Assembly (NCBI RefSeq): GCF_950066645.1
Contig: NZ_CATMFB010000011.1
Coordinates: forward strand, 62,001 to 126,000
DNA length: 64,000 bases
Source: an uncultured Thalassolituus sp.
GTDB lineage: Bacteria; Pseudomonadota; Gammaproteobacteria; Pseudomonadales; Oceanobacteraceae
Direction: 5' to 3'
This document shows positions 23,378 to 32,991 of the stretch, one piece after another. The notes below the pieces were generated by a model. The model searched no databases. It was not told the DNA's origin and saw nothing but the letters and a program-made list of their open reading frames with translations. Within the stretch, counting starts at the first letter, position 1. Each line of letters opens with the position of its first letter. The translations under genes were made by a program, and so were the position numbers.

Positions 23378-25258
23378 TTAGCCGACATGCGGATAGTGGC
23401 GGCGGACAACAGACAGGATAGCTGTCGCATCCAGACCAGAATCACGGCGTTGCTGCGCCGGACTGTCATGATCAATGTACTGATCCGGCAGCCCCAGCAT
23501 CTCAACAACTGGACGGGCGTTAGAGGTTGCCAGCACCTCCATCACAGCCGAACCAGCGCCTCCCATGCGGGCGTTTTCTTCCACTGTAATCAACAGATCA
23601 TGACTCTCTGCAAGCTTAAGAATCAGAGACTCATCAATCGGCTTCACGAAGCGCATGTCTGCGACCGTGGCATCAACAACTCCGGCGGCCTGCAGTGCAT
23701 CGGCAACAACAGGGCCAAACGCCAGAATAGCGACGCGATTGCTTTCTGCACCGCTCTCACGGCGGATAATCCCGCGCCCCAGCGGATACGCTTCGGGTTC
23801 ACCGTCGATGCTGGCGCCCGTGCCACTGCCGCGTGGGTAGCGCACTGCCGCCGGGCCTTCGTGACGATACCCGGTGTACAGCATATTGCGGCACTCGGCT
23901 TCATCGGAGGGGGTCATGATTACCAGATTCGGAATGCAGCGCATATAGCTGATGTCATAGGCACCATGATGGGTCGGGCCATCCTCACCCACCAGACCTG
24001 CGCGATCGATTGCGAACAGGACATCAAGATTCTGCAGGGTCACATCATGAATCAGCTGGTCATACGCCCGCTGCAGGAAGGTCGAGTAAATCGCAACGAC
24101 CGGCTTGCTGCCCTCACAGGCGAGGCCTGCGGCGAGCGTCACTGCGTGCTGTTCAGCAATCGCAACGTCAAAATAGCGATCAGGAAACTCCTGAGAGAAG
24201 CGCACCATGTCCGACCCTTCACGCATGGCCGGTGTGATACCGACGAGGCGAGGATCTGCGGCGGCCATCTCACATAACCATTTTCCGAACACGTTGGAAT
24301 AGGTCAGTTTCTTAACCGCAGGAGCTTTCTGCCTGATCGATTTCAGCGCGTGATAGCCGATAGGGTCTTCTTCTGCTGGGGTAAAGCCTTTCCCTTTTCG
24401 GGTAACGATGTGCAGAAAACGCGGCCCTGGCAGCTTTTTCATGTTCTCCAGGGTGTTTACTAACTCATCCAGGTCGTGTCCGTCGACCGGGCCGTAGTAG
24501 TTGAAGCCCAGCTCTTCGAACAGAGTCCCCGGTGCCACCATCCCTTTCATGTGTTCTTCTGTGCGCTTGGCGAACTCCCATGCTGCGGGAATTTTCTCCA
24601 GTACTTTCTTGCTGCCTTCGCGCATAGCAGCGTACGTCTGGCTGGACCAGATGCGGGTAAAGTATTTATTCAGCGCACCGACATTGTTCGAAATCGACAT
24701 GTCGTTATCGTTGAGGATCACCAGCATATCGGCCTTTTCATGGCCCGCATGATTCAGTGCTTCGAAAGCCATCCCGGCGCTGATCGCACCGTCACCAATC
24801 ACGGCAACACTTTCACGGGCAATGCCCTGCTGGCGGAAAGAAAGCGCCATGCCGAGCGCTGCACTGATCGAGGTACTGGAGTGCCCAACGCCAAAGGTGT
24901 CGTACTCGCTTTCGCTGCGCAGAGGAAACGCCGCTGGCCCTTCAGCGCTGCGGATTTTCGGCATCTGCTCCCGGCGCCCGGTCAGAATCTTGTGAGGATA
25001 TGCCTGATGGCCTACATCCCAGACGATGCGGTCATCCGGGGTATTAAAGACGTAATGCAGCGCTATAGTCAGTTCAACAACCCCGAGACCCGCACCAAAA
25101 TGTCCGCCGCTCTGACCGACACTGAAGAGAAGGTACTCGCGCAGCTCGGTACTGAGGTCTTTCAGTTGAGCGGCATTTAACCCACGCAGGTCTGCCGGTG
25201 AATCAATCAGATCCAGCAAAGGGGTTTCGGGGCGTTGCGAGGGAATCTCGTTAAACAT
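23378..25258 (-). CDS. dxs: 1-deoxy-D-xylulose-5-phosphate synthase
   Basis: Dxs joins pyruvate and glyceraldehyde-3-phosphate using thiamine diphosphate, the first step of the non-mevalonate isoprenoid pathway. The ATG chosen gives 626 residues; a GTG start 33 bases upstream is possible but would add a tail not seen in E. coli Dxs. Motifs: [38 protein letters not shown] with the thiamine-diphosphate site, [14 protein letters not shown] and [15 protein letters not shown]. It is followed upstream on the same strand by ispA and xseB, so isoprenoid synthesis genes are clustered. Confidence 0.97.
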   Translation of the reverse strand: MFNEIPSQRPETPLLDLIDSPADLRGLNAAQLKDLSTELREYLLFSVGQSGGHFGAGLGVVELTIALHYVFNTPDDRIVWDVGHQAYPHKILTGRREQMPKIRSAEGPAAFPLRSESEYDTFGVGHSSTSISAALGMALSFRQQGIARESVAVIGDGAISAGMAFEALNHAGHEKADMLVILNDNDMSISNNVGALNKYFTRIWSSQTYAAMREGSKKVLEKIPAAWEFAKRTEEHMKGMVAPGTLFEELGFNYYGPVDGHDLDELVNTLENMKKLPGPRFLHIVTRKGKGFTPAEEDPIGYHALKSIRQKAPAVKKLTYSNVFGKWLCEMAAADPRLVGITPAMREGSDMVRFSQEFPDRYFDVAIAEQHAVTLAAGLACEGSKPVVAIYSTFLQRAYDQLIHDVTLQNLDVLFAIDRAGLVGEDGPTHHGAYDISYMRCIPNLVIMTPSDEAECRNMLYTGYRHEGPAAVRYPRGSGTGASIDGEPEAYPLGRGIIRRESGAESNRVAILAFGPVVADALQAAGVVDATVADMRFVKPIDESLILKLAESHDLLITVEENARMGGAGSAVMEVLATSNARPVVEMLGLPDQYIDHDSPAQQRRDSGLDATAILSVVRRHYPHVG

Positions 25259-25385
25259 CTGACTGCAGTGGTATCCGCTTATGGTGAACACCGGACGGGC
25301 CGGTCGGAATAAAGGGCGCCATTCTAACGGCTGACGCCGCCGATGAGTAGTAATAACTCAGTCGACGGCACCTGAGACAGGGAGC

Positions 25386-26261
25386 TTAGTGATCCCGTTC
25401 GATAATGTAATTGGCCAGAGCGGCAAGCGTGGCGGTGTCGCCAGGCACATCGGCGAGCGCCGCGTGTGCTTCTGCGATCAGATCCGTTGCCCGCTGCCGG
25501 GCACCATCTATGCCGAGCAGTGCCGGGTAGGTCGGCTTATTCAGCGCAAGGTCAGCCCCCTGCTGTTTACCCAACACGGCGGTATCACCTTCGATGTCGA
25601 GAATATCGTCCTGTACCTGAAAGGCGAGGCCGATAGCGAGGGCGTAACGGGTCAGCGCGTCTTCCACCGCAGGCGTCAGAGACTCAGTCGCCACCGCAGC
25701 GCCCATTAACACGGCTGCCAGAATCATGGCTCCGGTCTTATGGCGATGCATATTTTCCAGCTGGTCCAGCGTCATGGCTTTGCCAACGTGGCCCAGATCA
25801 ATGCACTGCCCGGCAACCATGCCACTGGCTCCGGCTCCTTTGCCAAGAATGCGGATCAGCGTCAGGCGCTGACGGTCTGTCAGATCGGGCGCACTGGCGA
25901 GCAATTCAAACGCACCATTGAGCAGGGCATCGCCAGCGAGAATGGCCGTCGCCTCATCAAATGCGATGTGGCAGGTTGGCTTACCGCGGCGGAGATCATC
26001 GTTATCCATAGCCGGAAGGTCATCGTGTACAAGGCTGTAGCTATGGATCATCTCGATCGCAACGGCGGCGGTATCCGCCTGTTGCTCTGGTGCCCCCAGC
26101 GCTTCAGCGGTGGCGTATACCAGATAAGGCCGGAGGCGCTTGCCGCCATTCATCACGCCGTAATGCATCGCTTCGGCAAGGCGAGGGTCGGCAATGTTAA
26201 GAGTGGCGAGTTTTTCTTCGGTGAGACGAGCGATACGTTCCTGGAGGGGCTTCAGGTTCAT
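25386..26261 (-). CDS. ispA: Farnesyl diphosphate synthase (IspA)
   Basis: A 291-residue prenyl synthase that condenses dimethylallyl diphosphate with isopentenyl diphosphate to geranyl and farnesyl diphosphate. The first Asp-rich motif DDLPAMD is at residues 80-86 and the second, DDILD, near 220. GGKRLRPYL (39-47) is the substrate-binding Arg/Lys loop. The ATG overlaps the xseB stop by four bases (ATGA). It precedes dxs in the same operon. Confidence 0.96.
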   Translation of the reverse strand: MNLKPLQERIARLTEEKLATLNIADPRLAEAMHYGVMNGGKRLRPYLVYATAEALGAPEQQADTAAVAIEMIHSYSLVHDDLPAMDNDDLRRGKPTCHIAFDEATAILAGDALLNGAFELLASAPDLTDRQRLTLIRILGKGAGASGMVAGQCIDLGHVGKAMTLDQLENMHRHKTGAMILAAVLMGAAVATESLTPAVEDALTRYALAIGLAFQVQDDILDIEGDTAVLGKQQGADLALNKPTYPALLGIDGARQRATDLIAEAHAALADVPGDTATLAALANYIIERDH

Positions 26262-26500
26262 TCGCCAGGCTCCGCATTAAACGGAATGCCCTCAGAGACA
26301 CCATTGCGTTCCATCAGGATCTGTACCCGCTGCTCGGCTTCTGATAGGGCGGTCTGACACTGACGGGTCAGGCCAATCCCACGTTCAAAGGCTGCCAGGC
26401 TGTCTTCCAGACTGAGTTCACCGCTTTCCATCCGGTTCACCAGCGCTTCCAGCTCCGCCAGTGCAGATTCAAATTCAAAAGGGGGTGTTTTCTCAGTCAT
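26258..26500 (-). CDS. xseB: Exodeoxyribonuclease VII small subunit
   Basis: An 80-residue small subunit that assembles with XseA to degrade single-stranded DNA. The conserved core FESALAELEALVNRMESGEL and SLEDSLAAFERGIGLTRQCQ forms two helices. The start chosen has GGAGAG upstream; a longer form starting 54 bases earlier is unlikely. It overlaps ispA by four bases, the usual xseB-ispA-dxs order. Confidence 0.95.
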   Translation of the reverse strand: MTEKTPPFEFESALAELEALVNRMESGELSLEDSLAAFERGIGLTRQCQTALSEAEQRVQILMERNGVSEGIPFNAEPGE

Positions 26501-26653
26501 GGGCTCTCTCCGGAATTGTGCGGCAACACTAACCGCCACGCCCGGGCGGGTCAATATGGCTTTTTTTTACTTATGACAGGAAGAAACCGGGGAAGCGTCT
26601 AAACTCTGTTACAAAGGCATGGTCCCTGCGGTTACATAGATAAAGGAGTACAC

Positions 26654-27412
26654 GTGGATCTCGCGTCATTAGTCGGTCTTGTCGGGGCCTTCGGTATCGT
26701 TATTTTCGCAATGATGCTGGGCGGCTCTATAGGAATGTTTGTCGACGTCCCGTCGGTACTCATTGTGATCGTCGGTAGTGTATTTGCCGTCATGATGAAG
26801 TTCGAACTGGGGCAGTTTCTGGGGGCAATGAAAGTCGCAGGTAAGGCCTTCTCATTCAAGATGGCGAAACCTGACACTCTGGTCGGTGAAATCGTCGAAC
26901 TGGCCGGCCTGGCCCGCAAAGGCGGGCTGCTCTCCCTGGAAGGTAAAGAAGTCAGTGAAGCATTTCTGAGCAAAGGCATTCAGCTGCTCGTAGACGGCCA
27001 TGACCCGGATGTCGTGCGTACACTTCTGAATAAAGAAATGAAACTGGCCAGTACCCGGCATGACATGGCCATTGGTGTATTCAAGAGCATGGGGGACGTT
27101 GCACCGGCGATGGGGATGATCGGAACGCTGATCGGCCTGGTTGCCATGCTCGCCAACATGTCCGATCCAAAGGCAATCGGCCCGGCAATGGCAATCGCAC
27201 TTCTGACGACACTATATGGTGCGATGATCGCAAACATGATTGCTCTCCCGATTGCCGACAAACTGAATCTCAGAAAAGAAGAAGAAGACCTCCTGAAGAC
27301 AATGATTATTGATGCACTTCTGGCAATTCAGAGCGGTCAGAATCCGCGTGTCATTGAATCCATGTTGCTGGCCTACATTCAGGAAGGCAAACGCGCAGTC
27401 TCAGGTGATTAA
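26654..27412 (+). CDS. pomA: Sodium-type flagellar motor stator PomA
   Basis: PomA forms, with PomB, the ion-driven stator of the flagellar motor in the inner membrane. The 252-residue protein has four membrane helices (about 5-25, 32-50, 150-172 and 180-205) and the cytoplasmic loop that contacts the rotor. It starts with GTG after AAGGAG. The MotA/PomA signature at GDVAPAMGMIGTLIGLVAML and the short N terminus favour the sodium-driven PomA group. It is followed 2 bases later by pomB. Confidence 0.93.
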   Translation: MDLASLVGLVGAFGIVIFAMMLGGSIGMFVDVPSVLIVIVGSVFAVMMKFELGQFLGAMKVAGKAFSFKMAKPDTLVGEIVELAGLARKGGLLSLEGKEVSEAFLSKGIQLLVDGHDPDVVRTLLNKEMKLASTRHDMAIGVFKSMGDVAPAMGMIGTLIGLVAMLANMSDPKAIGPAMAIALLTTLYGAMIANMIALPIADKLNLRKEEEDLLKTMIIDALLAIQSGQNPRVIESMLLAYIQEGKRAVSGD

Positions 27413-27414
27413 GC

Positions 27415-28392
27415 ATGTCTGCTGAAGAAGAAGAATGCCCACCCTGCCCCGCCGGAATACCGGCGTGGGTGATGACATTCGCCGACCTGATGTCGCTGCT
27501 GATGTGCTTCTTCGTGCTTCTGCTCTCGTTCTCAGAGATGGATGCACAGAAGTTCAAACGTCTGGCAGGCGAGCTCAGGGATGCGTTCGGTGTTCAGACA
27601 CTGATTAATGCGAGCGATCCCCCGAAAGGGACAAGCGTGATCGCACGGCATTTCAGTCCGTCGATACCGGAGCCCACTCCGATTAATGAGATCCGGCAGA
27701 AAACCAGTGACATTACCAAGAGCTCGCTGGAAGTGTTATGTCAGGATGAAATTACCCAGCAGGAAACCCGCCAGGGCGATCAGGGTATGCAGACACGGGA
27801 AGTGGTCGTTCCGGCAGAAGATGTCGAGAACAAAAAAACGGAAGAAGAAGCGATGGAGATCGCAGCTGCTCTGGAAGCAGAAGTCGCATCGGGCCAGGTA
27901 GAAATCGAAACCGTGGGTAAAAAGATCATTATCCGTATCCAGCAGCGTGGCGCCTTCCGCTCAGGGTCTGACTATATCGAAGACCGGTTCTTGCCGGTGA
28001 TCGACAAAATCCGGGAAGTACTGGTGGATATCCCCGGCAAAATTTCGGTGGAAGGCCACACTGATGATATTCCGGTTTCAGGCGGACGCTTCCGCTCAAA
28101 CTGGGGATTATCGACAGCACGGGCAGTCGCATTTGCGCAGGAGCTGTTTGTCGCCCCTGAAATGGACGCCGACCGCTTTCAGGTTGTTGGCCATGCCGAT
28201 AAAAAACCACTGGTGCCGAATACAGACGATGCCGCCCGGGAACGCAACCGCCGGGTAGAAATTGTCATTCTGCGTACCCATGAGAACGATGATGATGACC
28301 AGCCTGAAATTATGCCGTCTCAACAGGAAATCGACGATGCAGCGACCGCTCAGCCGGAAGATTTCGAACTCAACCCGAATGAAATTTTCTGA
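27415..28392 (+). CDS. pomB: Flagellar motor stator PomB
   Basis: A 325-residue partner of PomA. The single membrane helix (about 18-40) carries the ion-binding Asp24 in TFADLMSLLMCFFVLLLSF. Residues about 160-280 are an OmpA-like peptidoglycan-binding domain (ISVEGHTDDIPVSG, then NRRVEIVIL) that anchors the stator to the wall. Between them is an acidic, repeat-poor linker. An unusual feature is the cysteine-rich start EEECPPCPAG. The gene is followed by a PilZ gene. Confidence 0.93.
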   Translation: MSAEEEECPPCPAGIPAWVMTFADLMSLLMCFFVLLLSFSEMDAQKFKRLAGELRDAFGVQTLINASDPPKGTSVIARHFSPSIPEPTPINEIRQKTSDITKSSLEVLCQDEITQQETRQGDQGMQTREVVVPAEDVENKKTEEEAMEIAAALEAEVASGQVEIETVGKKIIIRIQQRGAFRSGSDYIEDRFLPVIDKIREVLVDIPGKISVEGHTDDIPVSGGRFRSNWGLSTARAVAFAQELFVAPEMDADRFQVVGHADKKPLVPNTDDAARERNRRVEIVILRTHENDDDDQPEIMPSQQEIDDAATAQPEDFELNPNEIF

Positions 28393-28409
28393 TAGAAAGG
28401 AGGACTGAT

Positions 28410-28967
28410 ATGGAAGAACGTCGCCGTTATTTCCGTCTGGATGACGAGGTGATTCTCGACTTCGAGCCCGTCAGCCAGGACGAAGTGCGCCGCTGGAAAG
28501 AGCGCAAAACCGATCAGCGCAACGAGCTGGCAGAACTGGATCGTGATATTGCTGCACTGCTGCACCGTCTTCAGGCGCAGGCTCCGGCCGTGGCAGGGTT
28601 ATGCGAGTTACTCAACCGCAAAATCAACCTGCTGCACGCGCATCAGCCCAGCACTCTGACAGAGACTGAGATCCGGACCCGGGTGAATCTCAGTGCCTGT
28701 GGTATGTCGTTCCGGACCGGAGAGCCCCTGGCAGAGCACGATAACCTCAGACTGCAGATGCAACTGAAGCCGTCCAATGTACCCGTCACTCTTATGGGCA
28801 GCATCGTCGGAGTTGAGCAGGTGGATGATAGCGAAGCTCCGTATCTGGTCCGCGTGAATTTCGACGGACTGCGCGAAGCTGAACAGGAAATTCTGATTCA
28901 CCACCTCTTTCAGCTGCAGTCCCGCCGCCTCCAGGCCAACGCACAGGCTCTCAACGACGCCTGCTGA
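28410..28967 (+). CDS. PilZ-domain protein
   Basis: A 185-residue protein with a cyclic-di-GMP-binding PilZ signature: Arg-rich start RRRYFR (residues 4-9) and the NLSACG motif (93-98), which together bind the dinucleotide. A helical segment lies between (about 20-80). It is 17 bases downstream of pomB with ribosome site AAAGGAGG, so likely one operon. By analogy with YcgR it could slow or redirect the flagellar motor when cyclic-di-GMP is high; that is inference from context. Confidence 0.85.
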   Translation: MEERRRYFRLDDEVILDFEPVSQDEVRRWKERKTDQRNELAELDRDIAALLHRLQAQAPAVAGLCELLNRKINLLHAHQPSTLTETEIRTRVNLSACGMSFRTGEPLAEHDNLRLQMQLKPSNVPVTLMGSIVGVEQVDDSEAPYLVRVNFDGLREAEQEILIHHLFQLQSRRLQANAQALNDAC

Positions 28968-29019
28968 TTTCTCCGGGCATTTGTTATCATGCAGCAGACT
29001 TACTTTAAGGAGCTGCCTG

Positions 29020-29748
29020 ATGACAGGCCCGCGCATCTATTCTTCAGAAACCTTGATTCCTGGCCAGCAGGTGGCACTCGATGAGCAGGCGGTAACACAC
29101 TTAGTTCGGGTGTTGCGCATGCAGTCCAGCGATACCTTCCGCCTGTTTAATGGTGATGGTCACGAGTACAGCGCGAGCCTTCTGGTAGAGAGCAAAAAAT
29201 ACGCATCAGCCATCATCGGGGAGATTCTGCGTAGTGATGCGAACATGCCACTGGCGCTGCATCTTGGGCAGGTCATGTCGAAAGGCGACCGGATGGACTT
29301 TACGGTTCAGAAGGCAACAGAGCTGGGCATTCGTGAAATAACCCCCCTGAGCAGCGAGCGCTGTGATGTCCGCCTGAAGGGCGAGCGCATGGATAAGAAA
29401 CGCGAACACTGGCAGAGGGTCGCCATTTCTGCCTGTGAACAGTCAGGCCGGAACAGCATCCCCGTCATTCATGATCCGGTTAACCTGAGCGACTGGCTGA
29501 CTGCCGTCGAAGCCGATCGCAAACTTCTGCTCCATCCGCATAATCAGAAACCACTGAACAGTGATGAGCAACCTCAGAGTGTTGCCATTCTGGTCGGCCC
29601 TGAAGGCGGGTTCAGCGATCCGGAAGTCATGCTGTGCCAGCAACAGGGCTTTGATGGCTTGCTGTTGGGGCCGCGGATTCTGCGCACAGAAACCGCAGCA
29701 CTGACAGCGCTTAGTGTGATTCAGTATGTGTGGGGGGATTTCCGCTGA
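29020..29748 (+). CDS. rsmE: 16S rRNA m3U1498 methyltransferase RsmE
   Basis: RsmE methylates U1498 of 16S rRNA. The ATG chosen has AAGGAG upstream; a TTG start 39 bases earlier is not needed. The 242-residue SPOUT-type enzyme has the HLVRVLRM segment near the start, then QKATELGIREITPLSSERCD, and the knot region ILVGPEGGFSDPEV and GPRILRTETAAL that binds S-adenosylmethionine. Its last 38 bases overlap the end of the convergent membrane protein gene. Confidence 0.95.
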   Translation: MTGPRIYSSETLIPGQQVALDEQAVTHLVRVLRMQSSDTFRLFNGDGHEYSASLLVESKKYASAIIGEILRSDANMPLALHLGQVMSKGDRMDFTVQKATELGIREITPLSSERCDVRLKGERMDKKREHWQRVAISACEQSGRNSIPVIHDPVNLSDWLTAVEADRKLLLHPHNQKPLNSDEQPQSVAILVGPEGGFSDPEVMLCQQQGFDGLLLGPRILRTETAALTALSVIQYVWGDFR

Positions 29749-30391
29749 CCAGGCGGATGTACTTCCAGTCCCAGTAGGACGACAGAAAATACAGACCGAT
29801 AAAGAGCGTCGCCCACCACTCGATGATGCGCTTACCGTTCGTCATCTCAATGCCAACCGTCACACCGGCAAACGCAATAAACATAAACCAGAGTACCGCC
29901 ATAAGACCTGTTTTAGCACGGAAACTCGGCACACGGAGCCCCATGCGTCGCGCTTTAAATGTCAGCACATAGCTGATCGTTAATGCGACGAGCATGCCCT
30001 GGAAGAAAATATTCGCCCCTTTGACATGCACAAACCAGTTAGTATCTTCATCCGCAGGCAGTAATACTGCTGTGCCCACCAGCAGACCGAGCGCTGCCAG
30101 CGTACCGAAAAATTGCATAAAACCCAGTGCGATACGGCCACTGTAATCCGCGAGCCAGACACGCTGCAGTTGCCACCAGATAATAAAAAATGAGCATGAC
30201 GCGATCATGCCACCACGGAAAATAAATCCGGCATCGCCCTTCATTCCCGTATGGGTAATGTCTGTGCACCCTTCAATAAAAGGATTACAAAGCAGCGCCG
30301 TACCGTCACTGGTACCTACCCAGTAGGTCACAGCAATCGTCCCCATCGACAGCACGCAGGAAATCAGCGCAATAAATTGTCCGAATGACAT
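29711..30391 (-). CDS. Six-helix membrane protein, unknown function
   Basis: The start chosen (AAGGGGA upstream) gives 226 residues; a much longer frame upstream has no membrane or signal logic. There are about six predicted membrane helices (4-24, 57-77, 87-110, 122-141, 160-180 and 190-208). Loops contain CNPFIEGCTDITHTG, with two cysteines likely on the outer face. The general layout resembles Frag1/DRAM-like membrane proteins, but the match is too weak to name. It is convergent with rsmE and overlaps it by 38 bases, and is divergent from radA. Confidence 0.6.
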   Translation of the reverse strand: MSFGQFIALISCVLSMGTIAVTYWVGTSDGTALLCNPFIEGCTDITHTGMKGDAGFIFRGGMIASCSFFIIWWQLQRVWLADYSGRIALGFMQFFGTLAALGLLVGTAVLLPADEDTNWFVHVKGANIFFQGMLVALTISYVLTFKARRMGLRVPSFRAKTGLMAVLWFMFIAFAGVTVGIEMTNGKRIIEWWATLFIGLYFLSSYWDWKYIRLVSGNPPTHTESH

Positions 30392-30500
30392 AGGTGTTCC
30401 CCTTTCCAACCGGCGCACATCATAGCACCCACACGAGAGGTCGTCCCACCCGATTGAACAGGGTAAACTGCAGCGGTTAAAAAAATTCCGGGGCAGGATA

Positions 30501-31871
30501 ATGGCCAAGAAAAAAACTGCATATGTCTGCACTGAATGCGGCGCAGACCACAACAAATGGCAAGGGCAATGTGCTGGCTGCGGGCAGTGGAATACCCTGC
30601 AGGAGTTTGTCGTTTCCGCCGCGAAAACTGCTACCCGGGACACTCGCTTTTCTGGCTATGCGGGGGATGCCGCGCAGGGTTCCGTGATTCGTCTCGCCGA
30701 TGTGGATCTGGCGGAAGTGCCTCGTTTCTCCAGCGGTATGCAGGAATTCGATCGGGTGTTAGGTGGCGGTCTGGTGCCGGGCTCGGCCATCCTTATCGGT
30801 GGTCACCCGGGGGCTGGTAAATCAACTCTGTTGCTACAGACGCTGTGCCATCTTGCCCGCGACATGCCGGCTATCTACGTCACGGGGGAAGAAAGTCTGC
30901 AACAGGTCGCCATGCGTGCCCACCGCCTTGGCCTGCCAACCGATCAGTTACAGATGCTGAGCGAAACTAACGTCGATCAGCTGACACGTGTACTGCAGCA
31001 GCATAAACCCCGGATCGTGGTTATTGATTCGATTCAGGTGATGCATGTTGAGGGCGTTGAATCAGCCCCGGGGAGTGTTGCTCAGGTGCGTGAGAGCGCC
31101 GCATTTCTTACCCGCTTTGCTAAGCAGACAGGTACGGTGCTTATGCTTGTCGGTCATGTGACCAAAGACGGGTCTCTGGCCGGCCCGAAAGTACTCGAAC
31201 ATATGATCGACTGCTCTATCATGCTGGAGGGTGATGGTGACAGCCGGTTTCGCACTCTGCGGGGTATTAAAAACCGCTTTGGTGCGATCAACGAACTTGG
31301 TGTATTTGCCATGCTGGAGACGGGCCTGAAAGAGGTCAGGAATCCCAGTTCTATCTTTCTCAACCGCAGCACTGAAGCCTCAGCAGGCAGCGTCGTGATG
31401 GTGATATGGGAAGGCACCCGTCCTCTCCTTGTCGAGATTCAGGCATTGGTCGATGACAGTCACTTCGGCAACCCCAAGCGTGTTGCTGTTGGCCTGGATC
31501 AGAACAGGCTGAATCTGCTGCTGGCCGCCATGCACCGCCATGGTGGCATTCACCTCGGCGATCAGGATGTCTATATCAATGTCGTCGGCGGTGTAAAGGT
31601 AAGTGAAACGGGGGCCGATCTGGCGCTGTTACTTGCTGCGCTCTCAAGTTTCCGTAATCAACCGCTTGAGCAGGGCCTGATTGTATTCGGAGAAGTCGGG
31701 TTATCAGGCGAAATCCGCCCTGTCCCGTCGGGTCAGGAGCGCATCCGGGAAGCCGCTAAACACGGTTTTACCCGGGCCATCGTACCTAAGGCCAATGCAC
31801 CGAAAACGCCGGTGCCCGGAATGGAAGTGATCGGGGTCGATCGCCTTCAGGAAGCGATCGAACGCATCTGA
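30501..31871 (+). CDS. radA: DNA repair protein RadA
   Basis: RadA (Sms) is a DnaB-like helicase that drives branch migration in recombination intermediates with RecA. The 456-residue protein has a zinc finger (Cys10, Cys13, Cys24, Cys27), a Walker A motif at about 100-109 (GGHPGAGKST), the RadA-specific KNRFG motif near 260 (KNRFGAINELG), and a C-terminal Lon-like domain (SETGADLALLLAALSS). Length matches E. coli RadA. Confidence 0.96.
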   Translation: MAKKKTAYVCTECGADHNKWQGQCAGCGQWNTLQEFVVSAAKTATRDTRFSGYAGDAAQGSVIRLADVDLAEVPRFSSGMQEFDRVLGGGLVPGSAILIGGHPGAGKSTLLLQTLCHLARDMPAIYVTGEESLQQVAMRAHRLGLPTDQLQMLSETNVDQLTRVLQQHKPRIVVIDSIQVMHVEGVESAPGSVAQVRESAAFLTRFAKQTGTVLMLVGHVTKDGSLAGPKVLEHMIDCSIMLEGDGDSRFRTLRGIKNRFGAINELGVFAMLETGLKEVRNPSSIFLNRSTEASAGSVVMVIWEGTRPLLVEIQALVDDSHFGNPKRVAVGLDQNRLNLLLAAMHRHGGIHLGDQDVYINVVGGVKVSETGADLALLLAALSSFRNQPLEQGLIVFGEVGLSGEIRPVPSGQERIREAAKHGFTRAIVPKANAPKTPVPGMEVIGVDRLQEAIERI

Positions 31872-31875
31872 GGGA

Positions 31876-32247
31876 CTAGTGTTTCTGGCCGAGGCGTTTC
31901 GCTGCGCGTTCGGCCTCTTCAGGGTTAGCTGTTCCCTTCACCATCGGTCGGTGACGGTGAATGGCCGCCTTACCTACCATGTAGGCTGATACTGGCGCGG
32001 TAATAAACAGAAACAGACTGATCACCAGCTCATGGATATGCAGGCTCTGCTCCTGCAGGCTGAACCATACCAATGATCCAAGTAACGTCGCTCCCATTCC
32101 CAGTGTCGATGCCTTCGTCGGGGCATGCAGGCGGGTATAGAAATCCGGTAGTTTCACCAGCCCCCACGAGCCGATCAACATAAACACCGCACCAACGATA
32201 ATCAGAAAAGCGACCAGATAATCGCTGTATTGCAGCAGATTATTCAA
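31876..32247 (-). CDS. mrpG: Mrp Na+/H+ antiporter subunit G
   Basis: Last subunit of the Mrp complex. The start chosen is a TTG with GGGGAGA upstream that overlaps the end of mrpF by 8 bases; other starts would add an unlikely tail. The 123-residue product has three membrane helices and the family motif LPDFYTRLHAPTKASTLG. A charged C-terminal tail follows. The gene ends only 5 bases from the radA stop, convergently. Confidence 0.92.
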   Translation of the reverse strand: MNNLLQYSDYLVAFLIIVGAVFMLIGSWGLVKLPDFYTRLHAPTKASTLGMGATLLGSLVWFSLQEQSLHIHELVISLFLFITAPVSAYMVGKAAIHRHRPMVKGTANPEEAERAAKRLGQKH

Positions 32248-32509
32248 TGATATCTCCCCGCAGCAGATATTTAGCCAGAGCAGCGGTACTGACAAAACCA
32301 AGCATGGCGATGAGCAGTGCCCCCTCAAAATACAGCGCCGAGCCGTGATAAAGCCCCAGCAGTATGATCAGCGCAATACTGTTAATGTAGAGCGTATCCA
32401 GCGCCAGAATACGATCGGTAATGTCCGGGCCTTTGATCAGCCGCCACAGACAGAACAGCATAGCGACACCAATCATCAACGCCGCGGCAAGGACAACGGT
32501 AATCAGCAT
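32240..32509 (-). CDS. mrpF: Mrp antiporter subunit F
   Basis: An 89-residue subunit with three membrane helices and the conserved KGPDITDRILALDTL motif between helices 1 and 2. It overlaps mrpE by 7 bases and mrpG by 8 bases. Required with the other subunits for assembly and ion exchange of the antiporter. Confidence 0.93.
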   Translation of the reverse strand: MLITVVLAAALMIGVAMLFCLWRLIKGPDITDRILALDTLYINSIALIILLGLYHGSALYFEGALLIAMLGFVSTAALAKYLLRGDIIE

Positions 32510-32991
32510 CCGAAAATCTCCTTCAATGGCTGCTCATAGCGTTGAGCAATAAAGTCGATCAGGGCTTTTTCATCATCCAGATGGAGAACATGAACATAGA
32601 GCACCTGACTGTCTTCCGAAAATTCAACGCTGACGGTACCGGGAGTCAGTGAGATCGAACTCGCCAGAAGAGCCGCCGGGAAGGGTTCCTGAATACGCAA
32701 GGGATACGCCAGCCAGCCCGGCTTCAGATAACGATTTGGCAACAACACCCGCCGCGCAACATCGAGGTTGGCCACCACGATGTCATAGACCAGCCGAAGC
32801 ATGTACACAAACAGGGCAACCGGTTTACGGATAGGTGCATGCCCACGCACATAGGGGTAGGTCAGCAAAGGAATGACCCAACCAAGAACAACCCCAAGAA
32901 CAAACTGCCCCCAGGAGGCACCGTTAAGCAGCAGCCAGACCATCACCAGCATCACTGTATGCCACGGCATAGGTAACAGATAACGCATCAT
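32503..32991 (-). CDS. mrpE: Mrp antiporter subunit E
   Basis: A 162-residue subunit with two or three N-terminal membrane helices and a C-terminal cytoplasmic domain carrying the family motif SISLTPGTVSVEF. Its ATG overlaps the mrpD stop by four bases. Confidence 0.93.
   Translation of the reverse strand: MMRYLLPMPWHTVMLVMVWLLLNGASWGQFVLGVVLGWVIPLLTYPYVRGHAPIRKPVALFVYMLRLVYDIVVANLDVARRVLLPNRYLKPGWLAYPLRIQEPFPAALLASSISLTPGTVSVEFSEDSQVLYVHVLHLDDEKALIDFIAQRYEQPLKEIFGC

Noticed and set aside
23387-24277. Plus-strand frame opposite dxs
   Set aside because: Antisense shadow of the dxs coding sequence.
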